The notes under the pieces are model-generated. The model did no database searches and had not been told where the DNA came from. It was given only the letters and a program-made list of their open reading frames with translations. From the NCBI GenBank assembly GCA_015039315.1, contig WIDE01000017.1, positions 338,181 through 402,180 on the forward strand: 64,000 nt of DNA, in the 5' to 3' direction. Shown one piece after another: positions 27,740 through 39,563 of the stretch. How positions within the stretch are numbered: position 1 is the stretch's first letter; each line of letters opens with the position of its first letter. A program made the position numbers and the translations under genes. Source of the DNA: Clavulina sp. PMI_390 (lineage: Eukaryota > Basidiomycota > Agaricomycetes > Cantharellales > Hydnaceae).

Positions 27740-30150
27740 CTACTGGAACCCTTGATAGATGCTCCCGAGTTGCTTAGGGAGCTTAGAGTTGGGTGAAATA
27801 GCAGCTGGTGCTGCAGATTTGGTATGGAAACCGGTCGAAGTCGCGGTACTCTTCTTCGAAGGGTTATAATCGCTGAGAGGGGCAGGAGCCAAGAATGGAT
27901 GGCCTGTTGAGTGGTGCATGGGGATAGAATTAGAATAATGTCATGGAAGCTAGATAACCCTTTGACCACGTACATTCAGTATTGAAGACCCACTCATCAA
28001 GAGAGATGTGGTTCGGGTCATCGAAGGTAAGATATCTAGGTGATCATCGACCAAGTAAGCGGGATGAGAGACATGGCACGTCAATAGATGTAACTTACAG
28101 GTACTTCATGACCTCGGCGAAGAAGAAACTCTCGGTGTTGTCTATAGCATTGTGTGGATGAGATCCTCGTCTTATTGCTCAAAAAATGAGTGAGATCATA
28201 CCAATGAAGCCAGAGTTCAGCTCAGAGACGTCATTAATAGGAGCGTAGGCGAGAGGGGCCTTGGTATTGTTGAAAAGAGCGTGCATAGCGGCAATGGCGT
28301 TGTTCTGGTACTTGATATCACCAGTCGCGCGCCAGGCGTAGAAGTTGCTCTCCAACACTTCGGGACGGAGGTCGTAGTAGGAATAGCTGCCAGAAGGTGA
28401 GATGAGTTGTTGAAATAACGAACGAAGACCGATGTGGTACGTACCCGTCATAGATGTAGAATCCGTGTTGGTTGTAGAAGGCAAGATCAGAGGCCGAAGG
28501 GTTGGGTCCACCAGTATAGTTGCCGCCGTCAGAGCCCATATAAGCAAAGACCTCCGGACCAATGCCAGTCCTGGTTGGAAAGAGGATGCAATTCAAAGCG
28601 CGCTCTTCAAACAAGGGTCTTGAGACTTACACGTCGCTTTGGTAGGTGTTGATGCACGAGTCAACGAGCTTCAACCCATAGTTGACAATGGTATCATTGT
28701 TCAGCATGCGGCCGCCCATGATCCAGTTTCCAGCAACGAAACACTCCAAGTGCGAACCAATGTACCGTTTTTGACCACCAGTGTAATCAGCGAGGTAGAG
28801 GTGACCACCAACCGAACCGTTCACCATCAAGTACTTGATGGAGGTGTCGACGGCTTGCTTCCAAGTCTCAACCCAGAGTGGGTTGGCGTTGTTGGTAAGA
28901 CGCCCATACCTATAGGGGTTCGTTGTGAGTATTAGTAAACGAACCGGGAGACTATGGGGCTTACTTGATGAGGTACTCGAGGTACGAGTCGGTACCTCCA
29001 CCCCAGGTCTGGGATCGAATGTGGTCAGCGGCTGGGAGATATAATAAAGTACAAACTCTTACGATGTAGTCATCAGTCCACTCATTCGTGCTAGGATCAA
29101 TGTCTTGGGCTGGAAGACCAGGCAGTGGTCCAGGCTGGATATATCCTGTTTAGTAGCTGCCACAATGATATAGACTCGAGATTGCACTCACGAGCGTTGC
29201 AATAGTTGTCATCGCCTTTTCTGCGAGCTCCTTGTAAGTATTGTTACCAGAGTACAGCGAGAGTCGGCTGAACTCGAGCACGAGAGTCCCTGCTTGGGCG
29301 ACGTTGTTCTGGGATAGGCAACAAAATGTAAGCGCAGAGTCTAGAGAAGTAGTATAGCTCAAGCTTACCACTCCGGGACTGGGAACGTCGGTGGAGAAGT
29401 CGAGGGTGTTGTAGGGCACTATAATCCATGACACATAATCAGATAAGTCGCTTGCGGCGAATTTAACCTAACTGCAGATTACTCAGACATACCGGTGTTG
29501 TTCCCGACCCAAGCATATGCCAGCTTGTTGCCCAAGTACACGGCTTTCTCCAAGAGCGCCTTGTTTGTCTTCCCAGTCAACTCGTAGGTGCTAAGCATGC
29601 CCCCAAGGTATCGGATATTCGTCTCGAAAAGCGAAATGCTATCAGAGGTATGGCTGGTGGAGAAGTCAATGTGGGCAGTGAAATTAAGAGCTGCTTCGAG
29701 ATCAGCCTGATGAACAAGTTGATGTCGGGTCGTCAATTAGGTGAAAACCTTGTAGTGGAATCCCGAGAAATGACGCTTACCGTGAGGCCCATAATCTGGA
29801 TAGTAGTCATAGCATCAACAATGGTTGCACCCCAACCATTGCGCGAATCGCTATAGCCAGCACACCGAATCTCAGAGACGGTTGACACCCAAGACCTTGA
29901 ATTAAAAGATTACTCACACATAGCTTTTCGACACAGGTGCCAAGTCATCGTGGCCCCATGCGTAGGTCTTGTAGTCATTGAACGCAGAACTAAACGCATT
30001 CTTGACGAGCTTGGCATTGGCAGCCGCACCAGCAGGCAATTTTAGGCCTGGCTTTTGGATCAGCGCCGCGTTGGCACCTCCGAAGAGAGCAGAAGCAGTG
30101 GAGAGGGCAGCAAGGGCAAGTCGCCCACGACCAGCAGATTTACGAGGCAT
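27740..30150 (-). CDS. GH47 class I alpha-1,2-mannosidase, secretory
   Basis: Calcium-dependent alpha-1,2-mannosidase that trims high-mannose N-glycans or extracellular mannans. ATG is 30150. A basic N-terminal region plus a hydrophobic segment (LALAALSTASALFGGANAA) forms a signal peptide or signal anchor. The hallmark GH47 start GWGATIVDAMTTIQIMGL is followed by DFSTSHTSDSISLFETNIRY. Further family blocks are SGNNTYKELAEKAM, TWGGGTDSYLEYLIKYGR, HLECFVAGNWIMGGR, YDLRPEVLESNFYAWRATGD and WVFNTECHPF with the conserved Cys-His near the end. It is cut by about ten introns. Several N-x-S/T sites fit a secretory route. The Ser/Thr/Pro tail ends LGSIYQGFQ at 27740. Together these suggest the soluble fungal secreted type rather than the ER enzyme with a long cytosolic part, but Golgi retention is possible. 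Confidence 0.9.
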
Positions 30151-30236
30151 CACGCTTTTGCAATGACACTAAAGTTGGGGACCAAAATAGAGAGAGGCAC
30201 GCTCTGGGGGAGAAAAGTTGAGCTGGACTTGAGAGT

Positions 30237-30243
30237 TTTATAG
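30237..30243 (-). promoter_or_regulatory. TATA-like box upstream of GH47 gene
   Basis: TATAAAA on the minus strand, about 87 bases upstream of the GH47 start codon, a usual spacing for a fungal TATA box. Confidence 0.45.
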
Positions 30244-31115
30244 GTATTGGCGCGTCCAATTTGCGGCCAGAATATTCTGAGCATGAAGGCACCACCTGAT
30301 ACTCCATGAGCTTCATTGCGAATCGGAAGCTTTGTGATCAGCAATAGAGGATGCGCGCAAAAGTGAGGACACTCGTACCATTGTTATTCATCGAGGATGC
30401 GACCCCTCGCGTGGTCCTACGCAATGGAGTTCAAGGCCAATCGAAGTCACATGGTTGCCAAGAAGCCCCCCGAGGAGATGTCAAAAGAAGAGAAGCTTCT
30501 TCTCTCCGCACCTGATCGGCGAATACGGCGGGAAACGGTGTGGAATTTAGAAATTGATCAGAAAGACTGGAACGCTGACAACAAGCGAGACGAAGACTTG
30601 AGAATCACACCAAAGTCAAAGCACAAGGAAATCAATATAAATTTGTTTGTTGGGGGGTCATGAACAGGTCGAGGACCTAGATGGGATACAAATACACAAG
30701 GAAGGTTTGAAGCAAGTCGCAACACTGAAACACAGTTTCAAGTGGGACGAAATGCGAATGATGCATAGATATATCAAGCATGCGTGCGAATCAAGCAGAT
30801 GAACGAACTTCGGGGTGAGAATCGGGAAATGAGGAAAAAGGTGGAGAAGCTTAAGGTCACGAGAACTCGAAAACAATGAGGGGATGAAGTGGCGTGAGAC
30901 GAGTGTAGAAAGATGAAAGTCCAAGGAGATTATAATGTGCACAATGGAGGCAAAATCGGCGAGCATGGGTAACATCGTTAAGAAGCCCCAGCAAGCATGG
31001 TACGAGAAGACGGCCGAAAAAAAGCGGATTTGAATGAATGAGTAGTCCAATGAGAAGTTTGAGCCAATCTGGTAGCTAGGCCAGTTGGCGAAAGCACTTT
31101 GCGCCAAAGAGGCCT
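30244..31115. other. Intergenic between two minus-strand genes
   Basis: Contains the distal GH47 promoter and the 3' region of the long low-complexity gene. One plus-strand 88-codon frame at 30397-30663 is lysine-rich and lacks homology signs. I see no gene. Confidence 0.5.
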
Positions 31116-34100
31116 TCAATAGTACGACGGCGGTCTGGCCGACGTTGTCGCGAGAGTATTGCCTCTAGGACGAGGAGGGATCATCATCATCGATGATGCG
31201 GAGGCATCCACTGTGGTGGGCCTTGTTGGGAGTCCAACATTCCACATCGGAGGAAGCTGACGTCGTTCATTACGAGGTCGGGTCTGCTGTGGATATGAGG
31301 CAGGAGGAAGAGGCGGAAGAGCAGTCGGATAAGAAATTTGATACGAAGGAGTGGGGATGATAGGTGGTTGCATTGTAATGGGAGGAGCAGTGCTAGTGCG
31401 GTTGTTGACATCTCGAGGGAAACGACCGCGTCGCTCTCGAGTATCCAAGCTCACATAGTCTCCGAGGTTCTCGCGGGAAACTTTGGGAATCGAGAACGGC
31501 TTGGGTGGAGCCGAAGGCACTATGGTAGGCTTCTTCTGGTAGCTCGAAATTCTGTCCCCCTCAGGTCCCGGGCGTGTTGGAGATGAGTTCGGAATTGAAG
31601 TATCCCACAGCGATGTCACAAGACCTGACCCAACGGGAGTATTAAACGAAGGTACGGGCGGTCGTACTCTCACTAGGGCGCTAGCCGAAGTGGGAGATGA
31701 CTTCACTATAGGAATGATTGGCGCCTGGACAGGTTCTTCGGCAGGAGTGAGATTAGGACCCAATGTTGACCACCTCTTTCGAGCACGGAAACGGTTTGCC
31801 GCTTGAGTGACGGCCTGATTGTCGCCTACACTAGCGCTGGGGGCTTCACTACTCCAGAGGGGATTGGGCATCATTGGACTGAATGGGGGGATGGAGGGGA
31901 TGATGGGGTTGGGAGAATCAAGACGGATCCGAGGGATAGGCGATCCCGTCCTCATCATACTATCCCGTCTGTGGTTCCGCTCGGACTCTGGCTCGGGAGA
32001 CTCCATACCAAGTACGACTGGGGAGGGCGAGGCAATCACGACGCGCTTGGATGTAGGCGGGAGTGGAGAAGAGAACATCGGGCTGGTCTTCGTCTCCTGC
32101 CTGCGGCTCATTCCACCGAAAGTGTTAGGCATGATGTTGTAGGTGGGGATGATTCTGGGAGGGGAGGAGCTCTTCACTTCCCTTGCCGGGCTTGCGCGTT
32201 CACTAGCCGGCGACTGCGAATGATACGACCGGGATGGGGACGACAGGCGAGATGGGGACACGCCCATAACTGAAGGAATAACAGGAGGGGAATCCGAGCG
32301 CAAGGGTGATTGAGGATAAGGGAATCTGGAAGAAGCAGCGGACTTGATTGAACGGCCGCTCATGGTGTTCGAGTTGGAGTGAGAACCGGACGTGCCCGTG
32401 GCAGTCGTCATTGGTGTAGCCACGAGAGAGGCAGAAACAGGCTTCACGGAGCGTGCAGGAGAGGGACGGTCTGAGAGCACACCAGTACCGGAGGCACTTG
32501 AGCCTGACGCTGAGTAGGATCGGAGTCGAGCAAGGTTATAAGGCAATTGCAGAGGGACGGAAGGAGGGAGTGGGCTGTGGTGCTCAGGGAGAGGCGAGAT
32601 AGACATATCAGATGCCTTTCTTGACAATGTCAAGAGGGATTCATGGGGAATAATGGGGATGACGGGAGGCTCCTCGCGTGAAGAAGGATACATGAAACTC
32701 ATGGGCTCTCCACGCATTTTCATGTTTGGCGCAGAAGGGCTTTCTTGCGGGATCCTCATATACTGATGGGTATGCGGGGCCCGATTCTGAGTGACGGTGC
32801 TCCCTGAGGCCGCATTAGACTCGGTGGTAGGACTGGGGGTTGACTCCTTCATACTTGCGAGCTCATCAGTCAGGTTCAGAATCTTCGTCTGCAGCAACTC
32901 GACAAGATTCTCAAGGCGCTGCATGCGGAGCGTGGAGTCTTCAGCTTGACTCAACGTCACTACAAATGCGAGGCAAGATTAAGAATGAAGACTAATGTAC
33001 TTTGAATGGGACAACTCACTTGTCTGTTCCGCAAATCCAGCACTGTCATCTTGCAAACCCAAAGAGTTCGTGGGAGATATCATTGGGTGAGGAGACGCGT
33101 AAGCCATGTGAGAGCTTGGGGAGGGCGCTAGCAAAGGATCAGGTCAGATAATGAGGTTTCGCTACAGATAAAGTAGTTGTAAAGTAATGCACTCACAGGG
33201 AACGTAAGCAGATGCGCTCAACGCAGTAGGAGAGCGATCCGTAGGGAAACGAGGTCGTTGCAATCGGCGAGGTGAAGTCGAACTGACGCTCCCACCACTC
33301 ATGTGAGTAGTAATGGTACCACTACTACCTGGCATACCCATATCCCACAGGTCAATGGTACCCTGGAAATTGGGCGACGGGTACCCCCCGCACCGTGGAG
33401 TCTGAACCTGAATATCAAGGGGAATGATAGGCCCGCTGGATTCCTCCCTAGGCTGGGAGTTGCTGGGGGATGAGCGCCAGGTTGGCCTAGAGGGGGCGCC
33501 TTCATTCGACATCATAGTAACCCCACCATAAGTTGGGAGATATACCGGCGCAGTGTCAGGGTGGCCCTCACTCTCTGGGTACTCGAGAGTCGTCATGGGG
33601 GGAGGCATCGTAGAGTCAGTCGTGGCAGGCGAGCGCTCAAGAAGCGACGTCATCATAGTGGGCGCGGCCATGGGCGAAGCCAGCGCGTCAAAGTGGTGAT
33701 GGTGAGCCGAAACATGAGCAGGTGACTCAGGGGTGGTGCAGAAGACATCGAGAGCAATATTGATATCATGGGCCTGAGGGCGTGTTGAAGGGGCATCAGA
33801 AGGTGCAGGGGAGGGGGAAGACGAGAAGAAGACGCTATTCCTGCCCTGCACGTTTGCACTCGAAGCATTAAACTCGCCAAGACCAGAGTAGGTATACGGG
33901 TCCTCCTCGAAATGCGAATGAGGCGTTGGAGCCCTTGACGCGACTGACATTCTTCGGACGCGATGGGGCTGGGTTTCTTCGGTCAGAACACTGACCGTCT
34001 CCACGTCCTCAGAAGCACCGTCATCTACCCTTTCAACGGAATACCTTCGTACCTCATAAACGACCGGGCTCGGCGCACGGCTCGAGACCGCGCTCAGGTC

Positions 34101-36167
34101 ATCGATAGGAGACCGACCCCGCTCGAAGACGACGGGCTCAACAAAGCTCCGCAATTCAATCTCGGGGGAGAGCGAGCGCGAGCGTGACTGCGAGCCGGGA
34201 GACATGTAGAGCGTGCCGCCACTCTGAGAACGTGGGGACGAATTGTAGGAACCTGTCATGTCCATTTGGGGAGAGAGTGCACGAGAGCGCGACATTCGGT
34301 ACGGAGATGGCGAGCGCATAGTTCGTACTTCATCCTCTGTCTCATAGTAATGCGGCTCTGGAGTAGATGAGCGTGTTGTGGTCTCATAGACAAGAGGGCC
34401 GGCATCAATATCGGCATCGTGACCCATGTCTGATTCTCCGACAACACTCTCCTGGGCCGCCATGTCGAGCTCCCATGGGCGGAGCTCTTCAGTGAGGCGC
34501 GGTGGAGGACTCCCAATAGCGATGCGAGTTGGTGAGCCACGAGGAGGGGGAGACAGAGTAGTAGACACCATCATGACCGCCGCGGCTGGCGACAGCAGTC
34601 CAGGGCTAGGCAGAGGACTGAGGAGATCATGCACTACGGGGAGATTGACGCGAACATCATCCTGCACGCCGGGTGCATCAGCATCGGGAAAATCGTAGAT
34701 GTTGTCACCAGGTTCCTTCAACATGTCGCTGACATTGCTATCAGAGGAGGAAGGGTGGCCGTAGATGGTGCATTGTACTTCATATTCAGGCACAGTGTTG
34801 CTGCTGGGGGTAGGCGCGGGGCGGTGCGATGAGAACATGAGATCGGGTGAATCCGAGCGCTCATCGTCTTCTGACCCCTCGAACTTCTGCGCTTGCATAA
34901 ACCACGAGGATTTGAGGAAATCCTCCGTTGGAGAAGCGGGCGCCTCAGCCACCGCCTCGGTACCTCCGAGCATTGGGGATATGTACGATGATTGTTGTGG
35001 CTGGGATGGGACCCAAGGACCAAACAATCCGCCAGCGCCAATCGTTACACTAGGCGCGCCGAGCAATTGGGAGCCGAGCGGAGCAAGGAGTAGCGACTGG
35101 GCATCAGCATTGGCACTTGGTGGCCTGGGGGTAGGTGCTCCACTCGTGGCGAGGTCAAAGAGACGATCGGCGCTCCGACGCATCTCATCCCCTAGCACCA
35201 GGCTAGGGGATGACTCCGTGCGGGCGGGTGGAACGAATGGGGGGATTGACCATGACGGGTTGGAGGTTGGGTTGAGGAGAGATGTAGCAAAGGGCGCAAG
35301 GACGGGGGTGGTGTCCTTGGCGGAGGGTGAAGTAGCCTCAAAAGGTGACTCAACCTCCGTTGACGAAGGTGCATCCTCTGTCGAGGTGGACACTGGAGAT
35401 GGAATATACAGGTGCGGTGTGGGTGTATAAACATCTTCCAGGACCATGGTTTCGATTGTGGTAGGCCGCCATGAGTCCCATGAGGAAAAGCCAGGGAGTG
35501 GCATGTCAAGCGCAGTGTTCACTGTAATATTGTTGTTGTTGCCAACATTGAGATTATCTGAGGCTAGCAATCCTCCTGACAAGTCTGGAGGGTGCAGCGT
35601 GGTGTAGTCACGGGGAGGCATGGGTTGAGCTGGGAGAGAGAGCTCAGGGGGAGTGTTATCAAAGTTGGTGAAGTGGAAGGTAGTTGTGGGTGGGGGAGCC
35701 AAACCAGTGGCGCTGAAGCAGTTGTTTATAGCTTCGTTGCTCTGAAGAGGGACTTTACTTGTCAGGGAAGAAGATGACTCGACCTTTGAATGGAGAGAAT
35801 CAAGACGCTGTGTTGTTTGAATCAAGGAATCCCGAGTATGTTGCTGGTCAAGGCGCAATTGGGCCATGGCATCCGACAACGAGTTGAAATGGGAGGTAAG
35901 AAAGCTGCGTAGACTCGCGAACTGCTCCTCGATGGTGGTCATGTTGGGCGCAGGTTCTGCTGCGGGAAGAGCAGCAGCAGCGCTCGCCATGGGACTGGGA
36001 ACGGGCTCGGCCACCGTAATGTTGTTTGTGTGCTCCTCCTGAAGCATCTCTGGAGATGGAGACGCGGGAGATGGGATCACATACGATAGGTCCGAAGACA
36101 TGGAACTCTCGCTGGAGATGGATAAATCACTCTCTGAAGAGGCTGGCGACTGGAAGGTGTCTTGCAT
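31116..36167 (-). CDS. Very long low-complexity protein, unknown function (1,640 aa)
   Basis: Not recognised. Three exons (36167-33197, 33127-33020, 32959-31116) total 4,923 nt, exactly 1,641 codons. Both introns are GT-AG and keep the frame. The start is chosen at MQDTFQSPASSES. The protein is almost wholly predicted disorder, rich in Ser, Pro, Thr and Ala, with many SP and TP sites. Two short helical stretches stand out. Residues about 80-130 read EEQFASLRSFLTSHFNSLSD then QLRLDQQHTRDSL. A second lies just after the second intron, with LRMQRLENLVELLQTKILN, and has the heptad spacing of a coiled coil. The C terminus is Pro/Arg rich (PPRPRGNTLATTSARPPSYY). No enzyme or DNA-binding domain is visible. 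A cytoskeletal, polarity or signalling scaffold heavily phosphorylated by proline-directed kinases is a reasonable guess only. Confidence 0.75.
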
Positions 36168-37342
36168 CGATATCGGTGTTGGGTGGCCTTTATGGGCAGG
36201 GTCGATAAGCGGTGGCAACCACCATAACACGCGCTTCAAGTGGGGCTCACCTCAACGACGCACAGAGCACCGCTACCAATAAGCTTGGATTATTCCGGGC
36301 TCGCGGTTCCAGATGTTGACGGGCACGATGACGGCGACGAACACAGATTGTGGGACTCCGAAAACGCACACTGGCCGCGCGTGACAAAGGTCTGTCCAAG
36401 CGCCAACCCCACGCTCCAAATGCGGCGACCTCTTGGCCCGAACTGACAGCCGGGAAGGATACATTAAATACTGATAGATGGCACTCCTTGCACTTCCTAC
36501 TGTTCTATTCACGAAAGCGCCATCTCTAACACCGCAATTCCGTTGTACACTGCTCATGCAACAGCGGGTCCAGCTGAGCGATTCCGTTGTATGGCTCTAG
36601 GGATTAGCCTCCACTCGACCAGTCATTCCACATCATTCACTTATCAGCCTCACGGCGGCCATGAGGATATAGCATGTTGTAACAGTGAACACAGCAACGC
36701 AGCAAGCGACGCAGCGGATCTCGCTCCGTATACTCTCCAACCAGCCGCCAGCGCCTCTGCTGTGTGTTCCAAGGATTCTTCATATTACTGCTGCCTGATA
36801 TTACCTCTTCGAGGTTTCTGGGAGCATCCTCTTGATACTCGGATTGTCCCAAAGCGAATCCCTGCGTAAAGATCCCTTTTGCCTGTGCACTGCACCGAGC
36901 GCTTTCCTGCAACTATTGGCAATGAGATTCTTGCAGCGCCTCTCGTACGTTTCAAAACCCCCTGATTGTCATGGACGTCTACTTCGATCATTCTCTCTGC
37001 AGACGATAGTGCAGTAATCGGTCACCGGTAACAGGCTCAATATGTGCTTGTGATACCCGTACTGCCAGTAATTTTCGCTCCACCGCTACTCGGTATAAAC
37101 AATAACTTTTCCGGGTATGATGACACGATAAACGACGTGGCCATCATATCGGACATTTTCTAGGAAGCCGGAATGGTTGTCGCTTCAACTAATTGGGCTC
37201 GGAATATAAGAGTGTGATGGTCTATTCGTGTGTATTTCTTAAAGTACTGGGGATCGACAGTACAGTGCGAGTGGTACTAGTACAGTGAATGATATGCAGT
37301 GAGTGCCAGGTTCAGTCATGAGACTGTGCTCCAGCGGATCGT
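36168..37342. other. Intergenic, 1.2 kb
   Basis: Holds the promoter of the long minus-strand gene and the 3' flank of the GFA gene. Short open frames on both strands carry no recognisable motif. Confidence 0.5.
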
Positions 37343-38146
37343 TTAGGAGGTCTCCTTCTGGCCAGAGCCGGGGACGGGAGGGAGAGCAGTGAACCTGATA
37401 AGGATCAATTTTATTAGTTTGGACTCTTCATGATACATAGCATGTAATCAATGTACTCACTTGTCCTTGACGAAGATCTCAGCGGCGAAGGGGACAGTCT
37501 TGAAGTCCTCAGGGAAGTTGCCAGTATGAATGGCAATGGCGCCCTCGAGCGCCTCCGAGCCGTGGCTCAGTGAGCTGCCGCAAACCTCGCAGAACTTCCG
37601 GACGACAGTATAGCCAGAGCCGCCCTATTTTTTTCATGAAGTACGAGGAGAGAAGCACGATAAGATAAGATTAGTCGGCATTTAATGATGGGGTTGCTCG
37701 ACTGAATGTGAACGTGGTAAAAAAAAATATGTACCTTGGAACCGTACTCCTTGACGGGACCCTCAAAGGTCACATCCTCGAGCTTGGGGACGATGTTGAG
37801 GGAGTTGGTGGAGCCGCTAGTGTGCTGGCAGTCTAGCATACAACGAGAGGTCAGAAAACCAGTATTCGCTGCCAGTAATTGGAATTCTCAGGAGACCCAC
37901 CAGTGCAGTGGCAAGCGATCTAAACACGAAAAGTGGGCAACACAGAGGAGATCGAGCATCAGTAACGGGTTTGCATTACCAAGGAATAGAAGACGAGGGG
38001 ATGAATAGTGAAATCGACGTCGATCGAAAGATGGGTGGGTGCAAAGATGACGCCGCGGGGGAGGAAATGTATAGTACCTGCTCGGTATGCGTGCTCTTAA
38101 TGGTGATGGTGACAGCACCGCAGAGACACTTTCCAACGTGAGGCAT
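37343..38146 (-). CDS. GFA/CENP-V domain zinc protein
   Basis: Small zinc-binding protein of the GFA superfamily (glutathione-dependent formaldehyde-activating enzyme, CENP-V type). It reads from ATG 38146 (MPHVGKCLCGAVTI) through five exons to the stop at 37343. Zinc ligands are all visible: KCLCG, then CHCTDC, then FCEVCG. The CHCT segment sits on a 19-nt micro-exon (IACHCT plus one base) whose removal would destroy the zinc site. Other family features are KEYGSKGGSGYTVVRKFC and IAIHTGNFPEDFK. The protein is about 130 residues, near the usual size. Most fungal members have no proven substrate, and the original formaldehyde role is established only for a bacterial relative. Confidence 0.88.
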
Positions 38147-38232
38147 GTTTTAGAAGAAGGGTGGATAAGTGGAAGGGGAAGATGTAGAGTGTGTGGTGAG
38201 GAGGAGATGGGTTCGCTGGATGTTGGGGGGCC

Positions 38233-38239
38233 TTATATA
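38233..38239 (-). promoter_or_regulatory. TATA-like box upstream of GFA gene
   Basis: TATATAA on the minus strand, about 87 bases before the start codon of the GFA-domain gene, a normal spacing. Confidence 0.45.
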
Positions 38240-39563
38240 CCTGGGTCTCTCTAAGTTGAGCCTCTTTTTGGAGTCCAATAAAGTCCTGTAATCTAATACA
38301 CAAGGGTGATGCGTGACTCATACAAGGCAAGGGACCATATTCATTGCGAGCATGGCTCAAGCTGTATTGTGACGGCTGGCCGCTCGCCGAGACCACCGGT
38401 CGTGGCTGACCGCGGCGAAATGCACGTGGAAGTTTTATGTGCGCTTGGTGCACACTCGCAAGCCGCGTCCTCAGTCCAACCGAGGGCGGAAGAGGCGGCG
38501 GAAAATATGATTAAGCCCTATTCTGCTACGAGCATCGAATAACACATAGAAGAATCGTATTTCAGTGATAGGAATTCTGACCATCGAACCACCGCTTGAC
38601 CTATGGTTACCGGCCCCTCGGGCCCACGCACAAAAGGATCGTGCGGATTGGATGGATAAGAGGAGGCGCAGTTAACAAAAGAAAATAGAATTAATTCTGT
38701 AATTTTCTATCAAGTTCCAGCGGGTTCAACCCTCAGCCTCAGTTGCGTGCCATATGCCCACAATGATGATGACGCAGCATGGTGATATAGGAGGATTAAT
38801 GACATCCGAGCAGGAGCGGATAGAAAAGTAATCGCGCGACGCGCAATCGACGTATCTTTACCCGGCCTCGACGGGAGATAGCTCGAACCTCGGTAATGCA
38901 AGCCGCGGCGTTAGATTGCCGCAGTCTCTTTATAATCAAAGTTTCATCCGGAAGGGCAAAGCTGTTTCGTCAATCGTATACACGTAATCGAATCGTCCTT
39001 AGCAAGAGCTTTGACACGATATGACGAGCTTGTGAAGTCAGTGGGGAGCATCTTACGAGCGCCGGACCAATGGTCCACTGGCAAGTATGCGAGAAGTTCA
39101 TTCTGATTAGAGGGCGAGGAGCTCTGCGGAAGTGGGTCATAATTAAGAGCTTCCTTGTCCCATCAAAACAAGAGTTCTTCGGAAGCATTCTAGGTGATAA
39201 CGACTTCATTAGAAGAGCAATTTGGCCAAATGAGTTCAGATCCGGTTCTAATGACACATAGGTGCAGTAGGTGCCACACGCCGTTTTTTGTGTACCAAAA
39301 AAATTATCAAGGGGATGCTAGGTCAGCCTCCGAACCATCCGGCGAGATGGAGGGATTCTCTGCCTCTAGGAAACAACTGGGTGGCTTATTTGTTCTATAC
39401 AGAAGCAGCCAAATAATAATAAGCACAGACAATCGAGTTGTACCCCGTTTCTGCGAGGATCATCAAACCAGGGAGTTGCGAAAGCCTTTGGCTTCTGAGT
39501 CATTCTCGATACCTGTCACCCATTGTGTGCCCGAACGCGTGGCTCTAGGAGGACTGTCCGCTG
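38240..39563. other. Intergenic, 1.3 kb
   Basis: Upstream flank of two divergent genes. Open frames here (for example 39070-39261 plus and 38970-39257 minus) are short, overlap antisense and have no family motif. I see no gene. Confidence 0.5.
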
